A stretch of 64,000 bases of DNA from Aggregatibacter aphrophilus ATCC 33389 (GTDB lineage Bacteria; Pseudomonadota; Gammaproteobacteria; Enterobacterales; Pasteurellaceae), in the NCBI RefSeq assembly GCF_900636915.1, contig NZ_LR134327.1:558001-622000 (forward strand), in the 5' to 3' direction. Positions within the stretch are counted from its first letter, which is position 1, and each line of letters opens with the position of its first letter. The notes beneath the pieces were generated by a model that was not told where the DNA came from, did not search any database, and worked only from the letters and a program-made list of their open reading frames with translations. The translations under genes were made by a program, and so were the position numbers. Shown here in pieces: positions 48,098-57,350 of this stretch.

Positions 48098-48954
48098 TGT
48101 TAGATCTCTTACTGGAACCTTTTTCCTATGATTATATGGTGAAAGCCATCTTGCTCAGTTCCGCAGTGGGTGGCGTATGTGCTTTTTTGTCTGCCTATTT
48201 GATGCTAAAAGGTTGGTCGCTCATTGGTGATGCCCTTTCCCATTCCGTTGTTCCCGGTGTTGCCATCGCTTATGCGCTTTCCCTGCCTTATGCATTAGGC
48301 GCTTTCTTCTCCGGCATTTTAGCTGCTGTGTCCATTTTATGGGTAAAATCCATTACCAAACTACGGGAAGATGCGGTTATCGGCTTTATTTTTACCACAT
48401 TTTTTGCTCTCGGCTTGCTGATCATTTCCCTCAACCCGACTTCCGTCAATGTGCAAGACATTGTGTTAGGTAACATCCTAGGCATTGCGGATGAAGATAT
48501 TATTCAAGTGGCGATTATCATCGGCATTAGTCTGATTTTATTACTCATTTTTTGGAAAGATCTGTTATTAATTTTCTTTGATGAAGTCCATGCCACTTCC
48601 GTAGGCCTCACACCGATTTATTACAAAGTGCTGTTTTTTACTTTACTCAGCGCTTGTGTCGTTGCCGCCTTACAAACCGTCGGCGCTATTTTGGTCATCG
48701 CGATGGTGATCACACCGGGCGCAACCGCTTATTTACTTACCGATCGATTTAAAACCCTTGCTATCATCGCGACTATCCTAGGTATCCTTTCCAGTGCCAT
48801 TGGGGTTTATATCAGCTATTTCTTAGATGGTGCGACCGGTGCCGTCATTGTCTGTATTCAGACCGCACTTTTCCTATTGGCCTTCATTTTCTCACCAAAA
48901 TACGGCTTATTACGTCAACGTAAACCGATTACGCAAGAAGAGGTGCAACAATGA
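48097..48954 (+). CDS. yfeC: Iron/manganese importer permease YfeC
   Basis: YfeC is one of the two ABC-3 permeases that pair with YfeB. The 285-residue protein has eight or nine hydrophobic helices and the family motif GWSLIGDALSHSVVPGVA (about 45-62). It overlaps yfeB by one base and yfeD by four (ATGA). A USS is inside the gene near 48861. Confidence 0.94.
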   Translation: MLDLLLEPFSYDYMVKAILLSSAVGGVCAFLSAYLMLKGWSLIGDALSHSVVPGVAIAYALSLPYALGAFFSGILAAVSILWVKSITKLREDAVIGFIFTTFFALGLLIISLNPTSVNVQDIVLGNILGIADEDIIQVAIIIGISLILLLIFWKDLLLIFFDEVHATSVGLTPIYYKVLFFTLLSACVVAALQTVGAILVIAMVITPGATAYLLTDRFKTLAIIATILGILSSAIGVYISYFLDGATGAVIVCIQTALFLLAFIFSPKYGLLRQRKPITQEEVQQ

Positions 48955-49799
48955 CCGCCATTTATCAGTGGTTCACCGAGCCTTTCACCTATCCGTTTAT
49001 GCAAAATGCTTTGATTACAGCGTTATTGGTATCCATTATTTGCGCCATGCTATCCTGCTATTTAGTGTTGAAAGGTTGGTCGTTGATGGGAGATGCGATT
49101 TCGCATGCCGTTCTGCCGGGCATTGTGGTGGCTTTCTGGTTAGGATTGCCCTTAGCTATCGGTGCCTTTGTCGCAGGTTTAACTTGTTCCGTCTGCGTGG
49201 GATATTTAAAAGAAAACAGTCGTATTAAAGAAGATACCGCCATGGGCATTGTCTTTTCAGGGATGTTTGCTCTCGGGATTGTATTGTTCACCAAAATTGA
49301 AACGGATCAACATTTAACCCATATCTTATTTGGTAACTTGCTTGGCGTGAGCGATGCAGAAATGCTTCAAACACTGGTCATAAGTGCGGTCATTTTTTTG
49401 GTTGTTTTTTTGCGCCGTAAGGATTTTCTGCTGTATTGTTTTGATGCCACGCAAGCCAAAATTGTCGGCTTATCTCCTCGACTCCTGCATTACAGCTTGC
49501 TGATTCTTCTCGCCTTAACCATCGTGAGCGCCATGCAAGTAGTGGGCGTTATTTTAGTCGTTGCTATGCTAATTTCACCGGGCATTACGGCATTTATTTT
49601 AACCAAACGTTTTGATTATATGATTGCCATTGCTTTGGTGACCTCAATCAGCACCAGCATTTTAGGCACGATTGTCAGTTATCACATTGACGGCGCAACC
49701 GGTCCTTGTATCATCTTGCTCCAAGCAGCAGTATTCTTAATTGCGCTTGTGTATAGCAAAATAAGACTCAGATTTAATGTAGCACCTGAAACTCGGTAA
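48951..49799 (+). CDS. yfeD: Iron/manganese importer permease YfeD
   Basis: YfeD is the second ABC-3 permease. The 282-residue protein is a paralogue of YfeC with the same motif (GWSLMGDAISHAVLPGIV, about 44-61) and helix pattern. The gene starts in a four-base overlap with yfeC, and its last 26 bases overlap the end of acyP on the opposite strand, so the two mRNAs share complementary 3' ends. Confidence 0.94.
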   Translation: MTAIYQWFTEPFTYPFMQNALITALLVSIICAMLSCYLVLKGWSLMGDAISHAVLPGIVVAFWLGLPLAIGAFVAGLTCSVCVGYLKENSRIKEDTAMGIVFSGMFALGIVLFTKIETDQHLTHILFGNLLGVSDAEMLQTLVISAVIFLVVFLRRKDFLLYCFDATQAKIVGLSPRLLHYSLLILLALTIVSAMQVVGVILVVAMLISPGITAFILTKRFDYMIAIALVTSISTSILGTIVSYHIDGATGPCIILLQAAVFLIALVYSKIRLRFNVAPETR

Positions 49800-50046
49800 A
49801 TTCCCGTTCGCTAAGGTAATCTTCCACAAAAACTTGCGTTACCTTAGCGGTGCGTGGCCCGTGATGCAACCATGCAGAAAAGGTTTCAATTTGCTCCTCG
49901 GAACCACAAGCTATCACCTCCACAGAGCCATCCCATAAATTTCGCACAAAACCTAACACACCGATTTTTTGTGCTTCGTTCCAAGTAAAATAACGAAATC
50001 CAACACCTTGTACCTGACCATAAACAAGAAAGCGTTTTTTCTGCAT
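49774..50046 (-). CDS. acyP: Acylphosphatase
   Basis: AcyP hydrolyses acyl phosphates. The 90-residue protein (E. coli YccX 92) has the phosphate loop GQVQGVGFRYFT with the catalytic arginine, and the catalytic asparagine in VRNLWDGSVE. ATG 50046 has AAGGAG seven bases upstream; a 10-codon longer frame is rejected. It is convergent with yfeD, overlapping by 26 bases. Confidence 0.95.
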   Translation of the reverse strand: MQKKRFLVYGQVQGVGFRYFTWNEAQKIGVLGFVRNLWDGSVEVIACGSEEQIETFSAWLHHGPRTAKVTQVFVEDYLSEREFTEFQVLH

Positions 50047-50200
50047 TTTTGTCTCCTTAATGTTGTACAAAAGCAAAAAATCCCGATTAATCTGAATTTT
50101 CTGTTTTCATTTTGCCTAATTTGGAATAGCATACAGGCTACGCTTTATGCTATAAAGTGTCATCTAATTTTAATTAATGTCCTTCAAAACAGGAGTAAAT

Positions 50201-50872
50201 ATGAAATTTCGTTTCGCTGCATTAGCTGCAACACTTTTAGCCAGTACTGCGAGCTTTGCAGGTGTGGTAACAGGTTCATCAAACATTGATTTCTTAGCCA
50301 TTGACGGCCAAAAACCGAGCAAATCCCTCTTAAAAGAAACCCGCTCTTTCAATATCAATGATACGCAAAAACACCAAGTGGTGGTACGTGTATCCGAAAT
50401 TGTTCAAATGGGTTCTGACCGCTCTTTATTTGAATCAGATCCAATTGTGGTGACTTTCCAAGGTTCAAATGAAGACATCGCGATTTCTGCTCCGCATTTG
50501 CAAAATGAACGCGACATTAATGCTTTCAAAAAATCCCCTGTTATCAGCGTAAAAACCCAATCAGGCGCGAATGTTGCTAATCAACAAGAATATTTGAAGC
50601 AGGAAGGCTTCTTCCCAGCAACGAGCTTAATCAAAGACTTAGGTGAATATAATGCCTCCGGCGCACCAGCCGCCGTACCGGCATTCGCAAGTGCAACCGC
50701 AGCACCTGCCGCAGCTGTTGTTGCCAGTGCTGCAGCAAGCGGTAAAGTTAATAAAGGTAAGGTGACTTTACAAGGTGAAAACGTCGCAGAACAAATGTTG
50801 CAATATTGGTATCAACAAGCCGATAAAGAAACACAAGCGCGTTTCATTGATTGGGCTAAAAAACAAAAATAA
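50201..50872 (+). CDS. YccT/CsgI-like periplasmic protein (DUF2057)
   Basis: The 223-residue product belongs to DUF2057 (E. coli YccT, described as a curli-synthesis inhibitor). It has a signal peptide (about 1-20, ending ASFA), the core VTGSSNIDFLAIDGQKPSK and an alanine-rich low-complexity stretch (about 150-180) before the conserved C-terminal MLQYWYQQADKETQ helix. CAGGAG precedes the ATG. No curli genes are visible here, so the role is unknown. The next gene is mgsA, as in E. coli. Confidence 0.85.
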   Translation: MKFRFAALAATLLASTASFAGVVTGSSNIDFLAIDGQKPSKSLLKETRSFNINDTQKHQVVVRVSEIVQMGSDRSLFESDPIVVTFQGSNEDIAISAPHLQNERDINAFKKSPVISVKTQSGANVANQQEYLKQEGFFPATSLIKDLGEYNASGAPAAVPAFASATAAPAAAVVASAAASGKVNKGKVTLQGENVAEQMLQYWYQQADKETQARFIDWAKKQK

Positions 50873-50902
50873 TCGGTGATCTATCCCGTTAAATTTATCT
50901 GC

Positions 50903-50932
50903 AAAAAGTGAGCCCGCCCGCTCACTTTTTAT
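50903..50932 (+). terminator. Terminator between the yccT-like gene and mgsA
   Basis: AAAAAGTGAGC (50903-50913) and GCTCACTTTTT (50920-50930) form an 11-base stem with a six-base C/G loop and a T-run. The mgsA start follows 15 bases later. Confidence 0.8.
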
Positions 50933-50945
50933 TTTAGGAGCAATT

Positions 50946-51404
50946 ATGCAAACAACCTATCGCACATTACCGGCAAGTAAGCACATCGCATTAGTGGCTC
51001 ATGACCACTGTAAAGCAGACCTCATAAACTGGTGTAAAACTCACCGCACTTTATTGGCCAATCACACATTATATGGCACTGGCACTACCGGTAATCTCAT
51101 TCATCGGGAAACCGGCTTAACGGTAAACAGCTTGCTCAGTGGGCCTATGGGTGGAGATCAACAATTAGGTGGGTTAATCGCCGAAAATAAAATTGATTTA
51201 ATGGTTTTCTTTTGGGATCCCACGAATGCGGTGCCACATGATCCCGATGTGAAAGCGCTTATGCGAATCGCAACAGTGTGGAATATTCCGGTGGCAATGA
51301 ATATTGCCAGTGCGGATTTTTTAATCACCTCGCCATTATTTAATAGTAATAGCGATATCCGTATTCCCGACTATCAAGGTTATTTAGCTGAACGTTTGAA
51401 ATAG
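50946..51404 (+). CDS. mgsA: Methylglyoxal synthase
   Basis: MgsA converts dihydroxyacetone phosphate to methylglyoxal, relieving sugar-phosphate stress. The 152-residue enzyme shows GTGTTGNLI, the catalytic Asp71 in [12 protein letters not shown], and [18 protein letters not shown]. Length equals E. coli MgsA (152). AGGAG precedes the ATG. The downstream yccF starts two bases after its stop. The detoxifying gloB lies elsewhere in the window. Confidence 0.97.
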   Translation: MQTTYRTLPASKHIALVAHDHCKADLINWCKTHRTLLANHTLYGTGTTGNLIHRETGLTVNSLLSGPMGGDQQLGGLIAENKIDLMVFFWDPTNAVPHDPDVKALMRIATVWNIPVAMNIASADFLITSPLFNSNSDIRIPDYQGYLAERLK

Positions 51405-51406
51405 TA

Positions 51407-51868
51407 ATGCTTATGAACTTAAGTTTAATTTTAAATATTCTGAATTTTGTCCTCGGGGGCTTTGTGACGACACTTGGCTGGTTATTTGCTACCGTCATGA
51501 GTGCCGCATTAATTATCACGCTTCCTTATACCCGTAGCTGTTGGGAAATTTGTAAAATGTCTTTGCTGCCATTCGGCAATGATTTAATTCATGTTAAATA
51601 TTTAGAACCCAAAAGTGCGGTGGAAAATTCTATTGGATCGTTACTTAATGTTGTTTGGTTTATTTTTTTCGGTTGGTGGTTATTTATCACGCATATTTTT
51701 TGTGGTGTTTCCCAATGTCTTACGATTATCGGCATCCCGACCGGGTTGGCTCATTTCAACATTGCCAGAATCGCATTATTTCCGGTGGGGCAACGGGTCA
51801 TCCCTAAAGACATGGCAGAGCTAATTCGTCAACGAAACGCAACACAATACGATCGTTTTTATAAATAG
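51407..51868 (+). CDS. yccF: YccF-family inner-membrane protein
   Basis: The 153-residue protein has two YccF-domain halves, each with paired membrane helices, and matches E. coli YccF across its length (ILNFVLGGFVTTLGWLFAT, then ITLPYTRSCWEI). Function is unknown; a DNA topology role has been suggested for relatives only weakly. ATG 51407 or 51413 are both possible and neither has a clear ribosome site, which suggests translational coupling to mgsA. In E. coli yccF lies beside yccS, as here. Confidence 0.88.
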   Translation: MLMNLSLILNILNFVLGGFVTTLGWLFATVMSAALIITLPYTRSCWEICKMSLLPFGNDLIHVKYLEPKSAVENSIGSLLNVVWFIFFGWWLFITHIFCGVSQCLTIIGIPTGLAHFNIARIALFPVGQRVIPKDMAELIRQRNATQYDRFYK

Positions 51869-51890
51869 TGCAGAAGAGCTAAGGTTAAGC

Positions 51891-54032
51891 ATGAATCATT
51901 GGTTTAATGCAAAAGTCATCGCCTCCATTCCTATTTTTATTGCCGTAAATCTGGCGATGATTGCCATTTGGTATTTCAACATTTCCGAGCAAAGTATGCC
52001 GCTAGTGTTGGGTATTATCGCCGGTGGTTTGGTGGATTTGGATAACCGCTTAACCGGTCGAATTAAAAATGTGTTTTACACGCTTCTCGCCTTTTCTATT
52101 TCTTCTATCAGCGTTCAACTCAGTATTAATCACAACTGGCAATTTATGCTGTTAATGACGGCGATGACCTTTGCCTTCACAATGATCGGCGCTATTGGCC
52201 AACGTTATAGCACCATCGCATTCGGCACCTTGGTTGTAGCGTTATATACCACATTAACCTATTTGCCTGAAACCGTTTGGTATATGAATCCGCTGATGAT
52301 TTTGTGCGGAACATTGCTGTATAGCGTAACAACCCTATGTGTGCATTTATTTTTCCCTAACCGTCCCGTCCAGGAAAGCGTAGCAAAATCGTTTATTGCG
52401 TTAGCAAATTACCTTGATGCAAAATCCACCTTTTTCGATCCTGACGATATCGATCAGATTGAGAATAAACATATCACTATGGCAATGAAAAACAGCGAGC
52501 TCATTAATGCATTTAATGACGCCAGAACCGCGCTGTTTTATCGTATTCGGGGGCAACATCGTCACAGTCGTACCACGAAAATGATTCGCTATTATTTCTC
52601 CGCACAAGATATTCACGAGCGAATCAGTTCAAGCCATTTTAATTATAAAATGCTGGCTGAACACTTAAAAAATACCGATTTGATTTTCCGCATTCAACGC
52701 CTACTGGAGCTACAAGCACAGGCCTGTCGTGATGTTGCGTTCAGCTTGCAACAAAACAAAACCTATCGTTACGACTCCCGTGTGGAAAAAGCCATTAATG
52801 GCTTAAACCAATCTTTTGAGCTTTACTACAACACACACGGCACAGAAAACGAGATCCTGATTAATATCCAAACCTTGTTGGATAATTTAAAAAGCGTGGA
52901 CTATCAATTACGCCATATCGATCAAGAGATAAACGAGCTTGAACAAACCGACACGGCTCAAATTTATACGGAACAAATTACCGGCCTGAAAAATATTTTA
53001 TTCACCATTCGCAGCCATTTTAATTTTAATTCACAACTGTTCCGCCATGCCGTACGTTTATCTATTGTGGTTTTTATTTGTTGTACGATCGGTGAGTTTT
53101 TACCGTTAGATCGCGGTTATTGGGTATTGCTCACCGCGGTGTTTGTTTGTCAGCCAAACTACACCGCCACTAAGTTACGACTTAAGCAACGAATCCTCGG
53201 TACTATTCTTGGTGTAGTGTTCGGTTCTTTACTACCCTATGCCAACCCAACCTTAGAATTACAATTAGGGCTCATTGTTCTCACCAGCACTCTATTCTTC
53301 TTTTTCCGTACCAATAATTACAGTTTTTCCACCTTTTTCATTACGTTACAGGTAATTTTCAGTTTTGATGTGATGGGATTCGATGTGGAACAAGCGCTAT
53401 ATTCACGGGTGATTGACACGCTCATTGGCGCCACCATTTCATGGTTTGCCGTCTCTTATTTATGGCCGGATTGGAAATATTTACAATTGGAGAAAGTAAG
53501 TCGTCAAGCGATTAAAAGCAATGCCAAATATTTGTTGCATATCGTCAGTCAACTACAATTTGGTAAAGGGGATAATCTAAAATATCGCATTGCCCGCCGT
53601 TATGCCCATGAATATGCGGCGGCATTAAGCGCGACAATGTCTAACATGAACCACGAACCGAAAAAATACCAAGCACATTTGCAGGCGGGATTTGAATTAT
53701 TAAAAATTAATTATTCTTTGCTTAGCTACATTTCTGCCCTAGGGGCTTATCGCAGCAAAATGAAGCGACTACAACAAAGCACATTCTTTTTAGCCGAATT
53801 TTATCCGGCAGCGAAGAAAATTATTTATATTTTGGAACATATTGAGCAATTGTCACCGGCAATTTTTGATAAGCTACAACAAGCGATTGAAACCGCGTTA
53901 AAAGAGGCGCAAAACCACTTAGCACAAAAGGATAAAGCCACGCAACAATCGTCCCATATTCCCATGCAACAGCTCAACATGATAAATCAGATTTTGCCCT
54001 CGCTTTATCGTGCGATTCAGCAGTTTGACTAA
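51891..54032 (+). CDS. yccS: YccS, FUSC-family membrane protein
   Basis: The 713-residue protein belongs to the YccS/YhfK FUSC-type family of inner-membrane proteins, related to aromatic-acid efflux AaeB. It has two blocks of about five or six helices (about 10-150 and 385-530), each followed by a large cytoplasmic helical region. E. coli YccS (717-720) has the same layout; its substrate is unknown. AAGG lies about ten bases before the ATG. It follows yccF by 22 bases and overlaps the end of smrB by four bases. Confidence 0.93.
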   Translation: MNHWFNAKVIASIPIFIAVNLAMIAIWYFNISEQSMPLVLGIIAGGLVDLDNRLTGRIKNVFYTLLAFSISSISVQLSINHNWQFMLLMTAMTFAFTMIGAIGQRYSTIAFGTLVVALYTTLTYLPETVWYMNPLMILCGTLLYSVTTLCVHLFFPNRPVQESVAKSFIALANYLDAKSTFFDPDDIDQIENKHITMAMKNSELINAFNDARTALFYRIRGQHRHSRTTKMIRYYFSAQDIHERISSSHFNYKMLAEHLKNTDLIFRIQRLLELQAQACRDVAFSLQQNKTYRYDSRVEKAINGLNQSFELYYNTHGTENEILINIQTLLDNLKSVDYQLRHIDQEINELEQTDTAQIYTEQITGLKNILFTIRSHFNFNSQLFRHAVRLSIVVFICCTIGEFLPLDRGYWVLLTAVFVCQPNYTATKLRLKQRILGTILGVVFGSLLPYANPTLELQLGLIVLTSTLFFFFRTNNYSFSTFFITLQVIFSFDVMGFDVEQALYSRVIDTLIGATISWFAVSYLWPDWKYLQLEKVSRQAIKSNAKYLLHIVSQLQFGKGDNLKYRIARRYAHEYAAALSATMSNMNHEPKKYQAHLQAGFELLKINYSLLSYISALGAYRSKMKRLQQSTFFLAEFYPAAKKIIYILEHIEQLSPAIFDKLQQAIETALKEAQNHLAQKDKATQQSSHIPMQQLNMINQILPSLYRAIQQFD

Positions 54033-54535
54033 ACATCAATTAACATCAAAATTGCCGCATCACCGCCCCACGCTTTCGGGGCTTGGTGCAAGGCGCGTAC
54101 TTTAGGGTGTTGTACCAACCAACGAGGAATTTGACGCTTTAAGGTGTAAGTGCCGTATCCCGTCATCACACTGGCACAATAAATATGCTCTTTCTCACAA
54201 GTCTGAATTAATGCCGCCAATTCCAGCTTCGCCTGCTCGCGGGTTAAGCCGTGTAGATCCAAAAAAATCTCGGGCGAAAAATCCCCTCGCCGCAATTGTT
54301 TCAACAAATGGGAGTCTTCATTTTCACGCAAATATTTGACCGCACTTTCATCGTTTAACAGCGGTTCATATTCATCAGAAAAATAAAACAGCGTGTCCTG
54401 TTGTTCACGCATGTCCTTCAAGGCAATTTGAGCTTTCTTTTTATTCTGCCGAGGCGGCAAAAACGTATCTTGTTTTAACTTTTTAACGCCCTTAATTTCG
54501 GCGCGAAAAAGAGAAATGTCATCTTCATCCAACAT
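54029..54535 (-). CDS. smrB: Ribosome-rescue endonuclease SmrB
   Basis: SmrB cleaves mRNA at collided ribosomes in E. coli. The 168-residue protein has the N-terminal helical extension and a C-terminal Smr domain with the catalytic DLHG (93-96). The second Smr motif, which I recall as HGHG in E. coli, reads TGYG (125-128) here. The flanking LKRQIPRWL and HQAPKAWGGDAA are conserved, so the fold is intact. It is divergent from prmB, as in E. coli, and overlaps yccS by four bases at its end. No strong Shine-Dalgarno is seen. Confidence 0.93.
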   Translation of the reverse strand: MLDEDDISLFRAEIKGVKKLKQDTFLPPRQNKKKAQIALKDMREQQDTLFYFSDEYEPLLNDESAVKYLRENEDSHLLKQLRRGDFSPEIFLDLHGLTREQAKLELAALIQTCEKEHIYCASVMTGYGTYTLKRQIPRWLVQHPKVRALHQAPKAWGGDAAILMLIDV

Positions 54536-54599
54536 TTTCGCTTTCCTATTTCAAATATGATATAACTAGCCCCAATTTTAACATTGATAAGAGAAAATC

Positions 54600-55550
54600 A
54601 TGAACGAAATTGCCTTTAATCAAGAATTAATTGACGATATTTATTCTGCCAACGTACAAAACGACCTACACAGCATCAAAGATTTTCTACGCTGGACTTA
54701 CACTATTTTCAACCGTGCCGATATTTTCTACGGACATGGCTATGACAACCCTTGGGATGAAGCACAACAACTTGTGCTGGCAACCTTACACCTACCGCCG
54801 GATTTTCCAAGCGAATTGTACGATGCCCGTTTAACCATGGCGGAAAAATCAGAATTAATTCGTTTAGTCATGATTCGTTTGGAAAAACGCGTCCCTATTG
54901 CTTATTTAATTCATCGTGCGTGGTTCTGCGGTTTAGAATTTTATGTGGACGAGCGGGTCATCATTCCACGCTCACCGATTGGCGGTCTCATTCAACAGCG
55001 CTTTGCAGGACTCTTAAACTACGAACCAAAACGAATTTTAGACATGTGCACCGGTAGTGGTTGCATTGCCATCGCTTGCGCCGAACAATTCCCACAAGCT
55101 GATGTAGATGCGGTTGATTTGTCTATTGATGCGCTCAATGTGGCGGAAATGAATATCGAACGCCACAATCTGAACCACCGTGTTTTCCCGATTCAATCGA
55201 ATTTGTTCTCTCATTTATTGGAAGAACAATACGATCTCATCGTTGCTAACCCACCTTATGTCGACTTGGAAGATCTCTCCGATATGCCGGAAGAATTTCA
55301 TTATGAGCCGGAAATGGCACTTGGATCGGGCAATGACGGCTTAGACATAACTAAAGAAATTTTACGCATGGCTTCTAATTATCTCACCGACAACGGTCTA
55401 TTGATTTGCGAAGTTGGCAACAGCATGGTGCATTTAATGGAACAATACCCCGATGTACCATTCCATTGGTTGGATCTCCCTAATGGCGGCTTCGGCGTGT
55501 TTGCCCTCACCAAAGCAGAATTAATGGCACATCAAGCCGAATTTGCTTAA
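54600..55550 (+). CDS. prmB: Ribosomal protein uL3 glutamine methyltransferase PrmB
   Basis: PrmB methylates a glutamine of ribosomal protein L3. The 316-residue enzyme has an N-terminal recognition domain and a class I fold with the SAM motif [14 protein letters not shown] (about 145-158) and the catalytic NPPY (VANPPYVD). Length matches E. coli (310). GAGAAAATC precedes the ATG. It ends seven bases before a paired-USS hairpin that is duplicated 1.7 kb further on. Confidence 0.96.
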   Translation: MNEIAFNQELIDDIYSANVQNDLHSIKDFLRWTYTIFNRADIFYGHGYDNPWDEAQQLVLATLHLPPDFPSELYDARLTMAEKSELIRLVMIRLEKRVPIAYLIHRAWFCGLEFYVDERVIIPRSPIGGLIQQRFAGLLNYEPKRILDMCTGSGCIAIACAEQFPQADVDAVDLSIDALNVAEMNIERHNLNHRVFPIQSNLFSHLLEEQYDLIVANPPYVDLEDLSDMPEEFHYEPEMALGSGNDGLDITKEILRMASNYLTDNGLLICEVGNSMVHLMEQYPDVPFHWLDLPNGGFGVFALTKAELMAHQAEFA

Positions 55551-55557
55551 TTGACAA

Positions 55558-55606
55558 AAAAAGTGCGGTTAGTTTAAAAAACATTTTTCAAACTGACCGC
55601 ACTTTT
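55558..55606. repeat. Paired-USS terminator, repeat copy 1 flanking the cassette
   Basis: This 49-base hairpin follows prmB. It has USS arms AAAAAGTGCGGT and ACCGCACTTTT around the loop core AAAAAACATTTTTCAAA. It matches 57303-57350 except for two substitutions and one missing T. Its arms differ by one base from perfect pairing, and the perfect partner of its right arm is found in copy 2. Confidence 0.9.
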
Positions 55607-55681
55607 GTTTTAACTCATACGGGGAAGATATTCGCTTATATAAAAGAGTAAGTAACACCGGTCAAGGAGCAAAACCATCTC

Positions 55682-56296
55682 TTATCTTACGAAATATCTT
55701 AAAATTGTTTTCAATTTATCTTCCGAAGTTTTGTTTTTATTACTCAAGTATATTTCTCTATGAGAATCAGCACACCTAAACACGCCCAGTTCTTTGGTTA
55801 ATTTATCCATTTTTTCAAAGGAGGCAAGTTCAGTGTCATAACTCCCTATATGCAATATTTGAATTGCTTTACCACCATCTATACAGCCAAAACTTACTTT
55901 ATTATATAAGACGTTTGGCTTTTTCTTTTGGACATTTTCAAGTGCATTTAGAAAAATTTCTTGTGTAATAAAATCAGGTTGTTTAATCATAAGCGTATAT
56001 TTTAGCTTATCTTTATCTAACCCATCTTCGTCGGTTTTTTCCCAAATCCCCTCTAAAGGATACACTGTGAAATCTGTGATTTTATCGTCAGATTCATTCT
56101 TCATCATGGATTTAAATAACATCTTAATTGAATATGCAAGCGAATACAGCGTGGATATTCTATCTGAAAAATCCGCTTTATTAGGGTTACCTGCTCCCTG
56201 TATCATAATAAACTTTTGGCTTGGCACATCTACAAGCTCAGGTGTTTGTTTTATGCCATAAAGGTGTTTCTCGTTCTTTTTCCATTCATACTTCAT
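55682..56296 (-). CDS. GyrI-like small-molecule-binding protein
   Basis: The 204-residue protein matches the GyrI-like family (MKYEWKKNEKHLYGIKQTPELVDVPSQKFIMIQG start, GSYDTELASFEKMDKL in the second repeat), which binds small molecules and in some cases hydrolyses cyclic or toxic compounds. AGGAG lies nine bases before the ATG. It is the second gene of a pair with the WYL regulator, 63 bases apart. Codon use is markedly AT-rich with many AAA, TTT and ATA codons, unlike its neighbours. This pairing is familiar from low-GC Gram-positive bacteria, so transfer is likely. The ligand is unknown. Confidence 0.85.
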   Translation of the reverse strand: MKYEWKKNEKHLYGIKQTPELVDVPSQKFIMIQGAGNPNKADFSDRISTLYSLAYSIKMLFKSMMKNESDDKITDFTVYPLEGIWEKTDEDGLDKDKLKYTLMIKQPDFITQEIFLNALENVQKKKPNVLYNKVSFGCIDGGKAIQILHIGSYDTELASFEKMDKLTKELGVFRCADSHREIYLSNKNKTSEDKLKTILRYFVR

Positions 56297-56359
56297 TTTA
56301 GTTTTCTCCTATATAATTTCACAGGTTCCATTATACAGGGGAAAACTTGACACCATTTG

Positions 56360-57259
56360 TCATGTTTTATATTTATCCGCTATCTCATTTACCAGGTTTT
56401 TAATATGGAACCGAACCTCCTCCGGTTCTAGCACTTCTACATAATTTCCAAATGAAAATATATAGTTATATAACGTATCGCTATTAGGTATGTCTATTTC
56501 TGTATATAAATTTCCTTCATCATCCTTAGTAATATCTCCATTAAATTCATCATATACCCTAAAAGCAGCCCTACGATCAAACTTCACTTTTATTCGCACC
56601 ATATTGTCGGGCTTTATATCTTTTCTTAGTCTTATATCACCAAAATTTTCTTTAAAATGTAATAGTAGTATTTCTAAATTCTTAACTCTCGATAGCTTAA
56701 AATATCTGAAATCATTTCTCAGTAAACAAAAAGCGTACAAATACCAATCTTGACCTTTAAATAATAAGCGAGCAGGTTTTACCGTTCGACATGTTTTTTC
56801 TTGATTACTGCTAAAGTATGAAAAGGAAATGATATTTCTATTCAAAATAGCGAACTTTAAATCATTAAAAGTTTTTTCGTATGCCTCATTGTTTTGCCAA
56901 TTATTAAAATCAATCTCTATCCAATTTTGATTTTTCATTTTAAATAGCGCAGATAGCTTCGTTAACAGCTCTCCTTCATATAACTTACTTGTATGCTCCA
57001 GGCTCTGAAGTGCGGTCATTATTTGCTCTTTTTCATTTTGGGACAGTAAAGATTTGCTTAGAATAAATTCTTGAGCAACCTCTATTCCACCACCCTTTCC
57101 TTGAATAACATAAATTGGAATACCTGCACTGCTTATTGAGTCTATATCTCTATAAATCGTTCTTACTGATACTTCAAACCTATCTGCTAGTTCATTTGCA
57201 GTAGCTTTCCCCTTTTCTAATACGTAATACAGTATCCTAAACAATCTACTATCTTTCAT
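56360..57259 (-). CDS. WYL-domain transcription regulator (YafY/DeoR type)
   Basis: The 299-residue protein has an N-terminal winged helix-turn-helix (about 1-60, KATANELADRFEVSVRTIYRDID), a WYL ligand-sensing domain (about 140-215, with DWYLYAFCLLRNDFRYFKLSRV) and a C-terminal WCX-like region. It is the first gene of the pair and probably controls the GyrI-like gene, perhaps in response to nucleic-acid or small-molecule ligands. AGGG lies ten bases before 57259; an ATG three codons upstream abuts it. The gene is AT-rich and carries one USS near 57012, which could have been acquired after transfer or reflect a Pasteurellaceae donor. Confidence 0.88.
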   Translation of the reverse strand: MKDSRLFRILYYVLEKGKATANELADRFEVSVRTIYRDIDSISSAGIPIYVIQGKGGGIEVAQEFILSKSLLSQNEKEQIMTALQSLEHTSKLYEGELLTKLSALFKMKNQNWIEIDFNNWQNNEAYEKTFNDLKFAILNRNIISFSYFSSNQEKTCRTVKPARLLFKGQDWYLYAFCLLRNDFRYFKLSRVKNLEILLLHFKENFGDIRLRKDIKPDNMVRIKVKFDRRAAFRVYDEFNGDITKDDEGNLYTEIDIPNSDTLYNYIFSFGNYVEVLEPEEVRFHIKNLVNEIADKYKT

Positions 57260-57302
57260 GGCAATCATACCCTGCTAGTACAATCATTCTAGTCTGAGTA
57301 AT

Positions 57303-57350
57303 AAAAAGTGCGGTCAGTTAAAAAACATTTTTCAAACCGACCGCACTTTT
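57303..57350. repeat. Paired-USS terminator, repeat copy 2 flanking the cassette
   Basis: This 48-base hairpin ends on the first base of the dspB stop codon. It is near-identical to 55558-55606, including the unusual loop AAAAAACATTTTTCAAA that no other USS hairpin in the window has. It also serves as the dspB terminator. Confidence 0.9.

Noticed and set aside
55682..57259. WYL regulator as sign of a phage-defence island
   Set aside because: WYL proteins often mark defence loci, but the only partner is a GyrI-like protein, with no nuclease, ATPase or toxin gene present.
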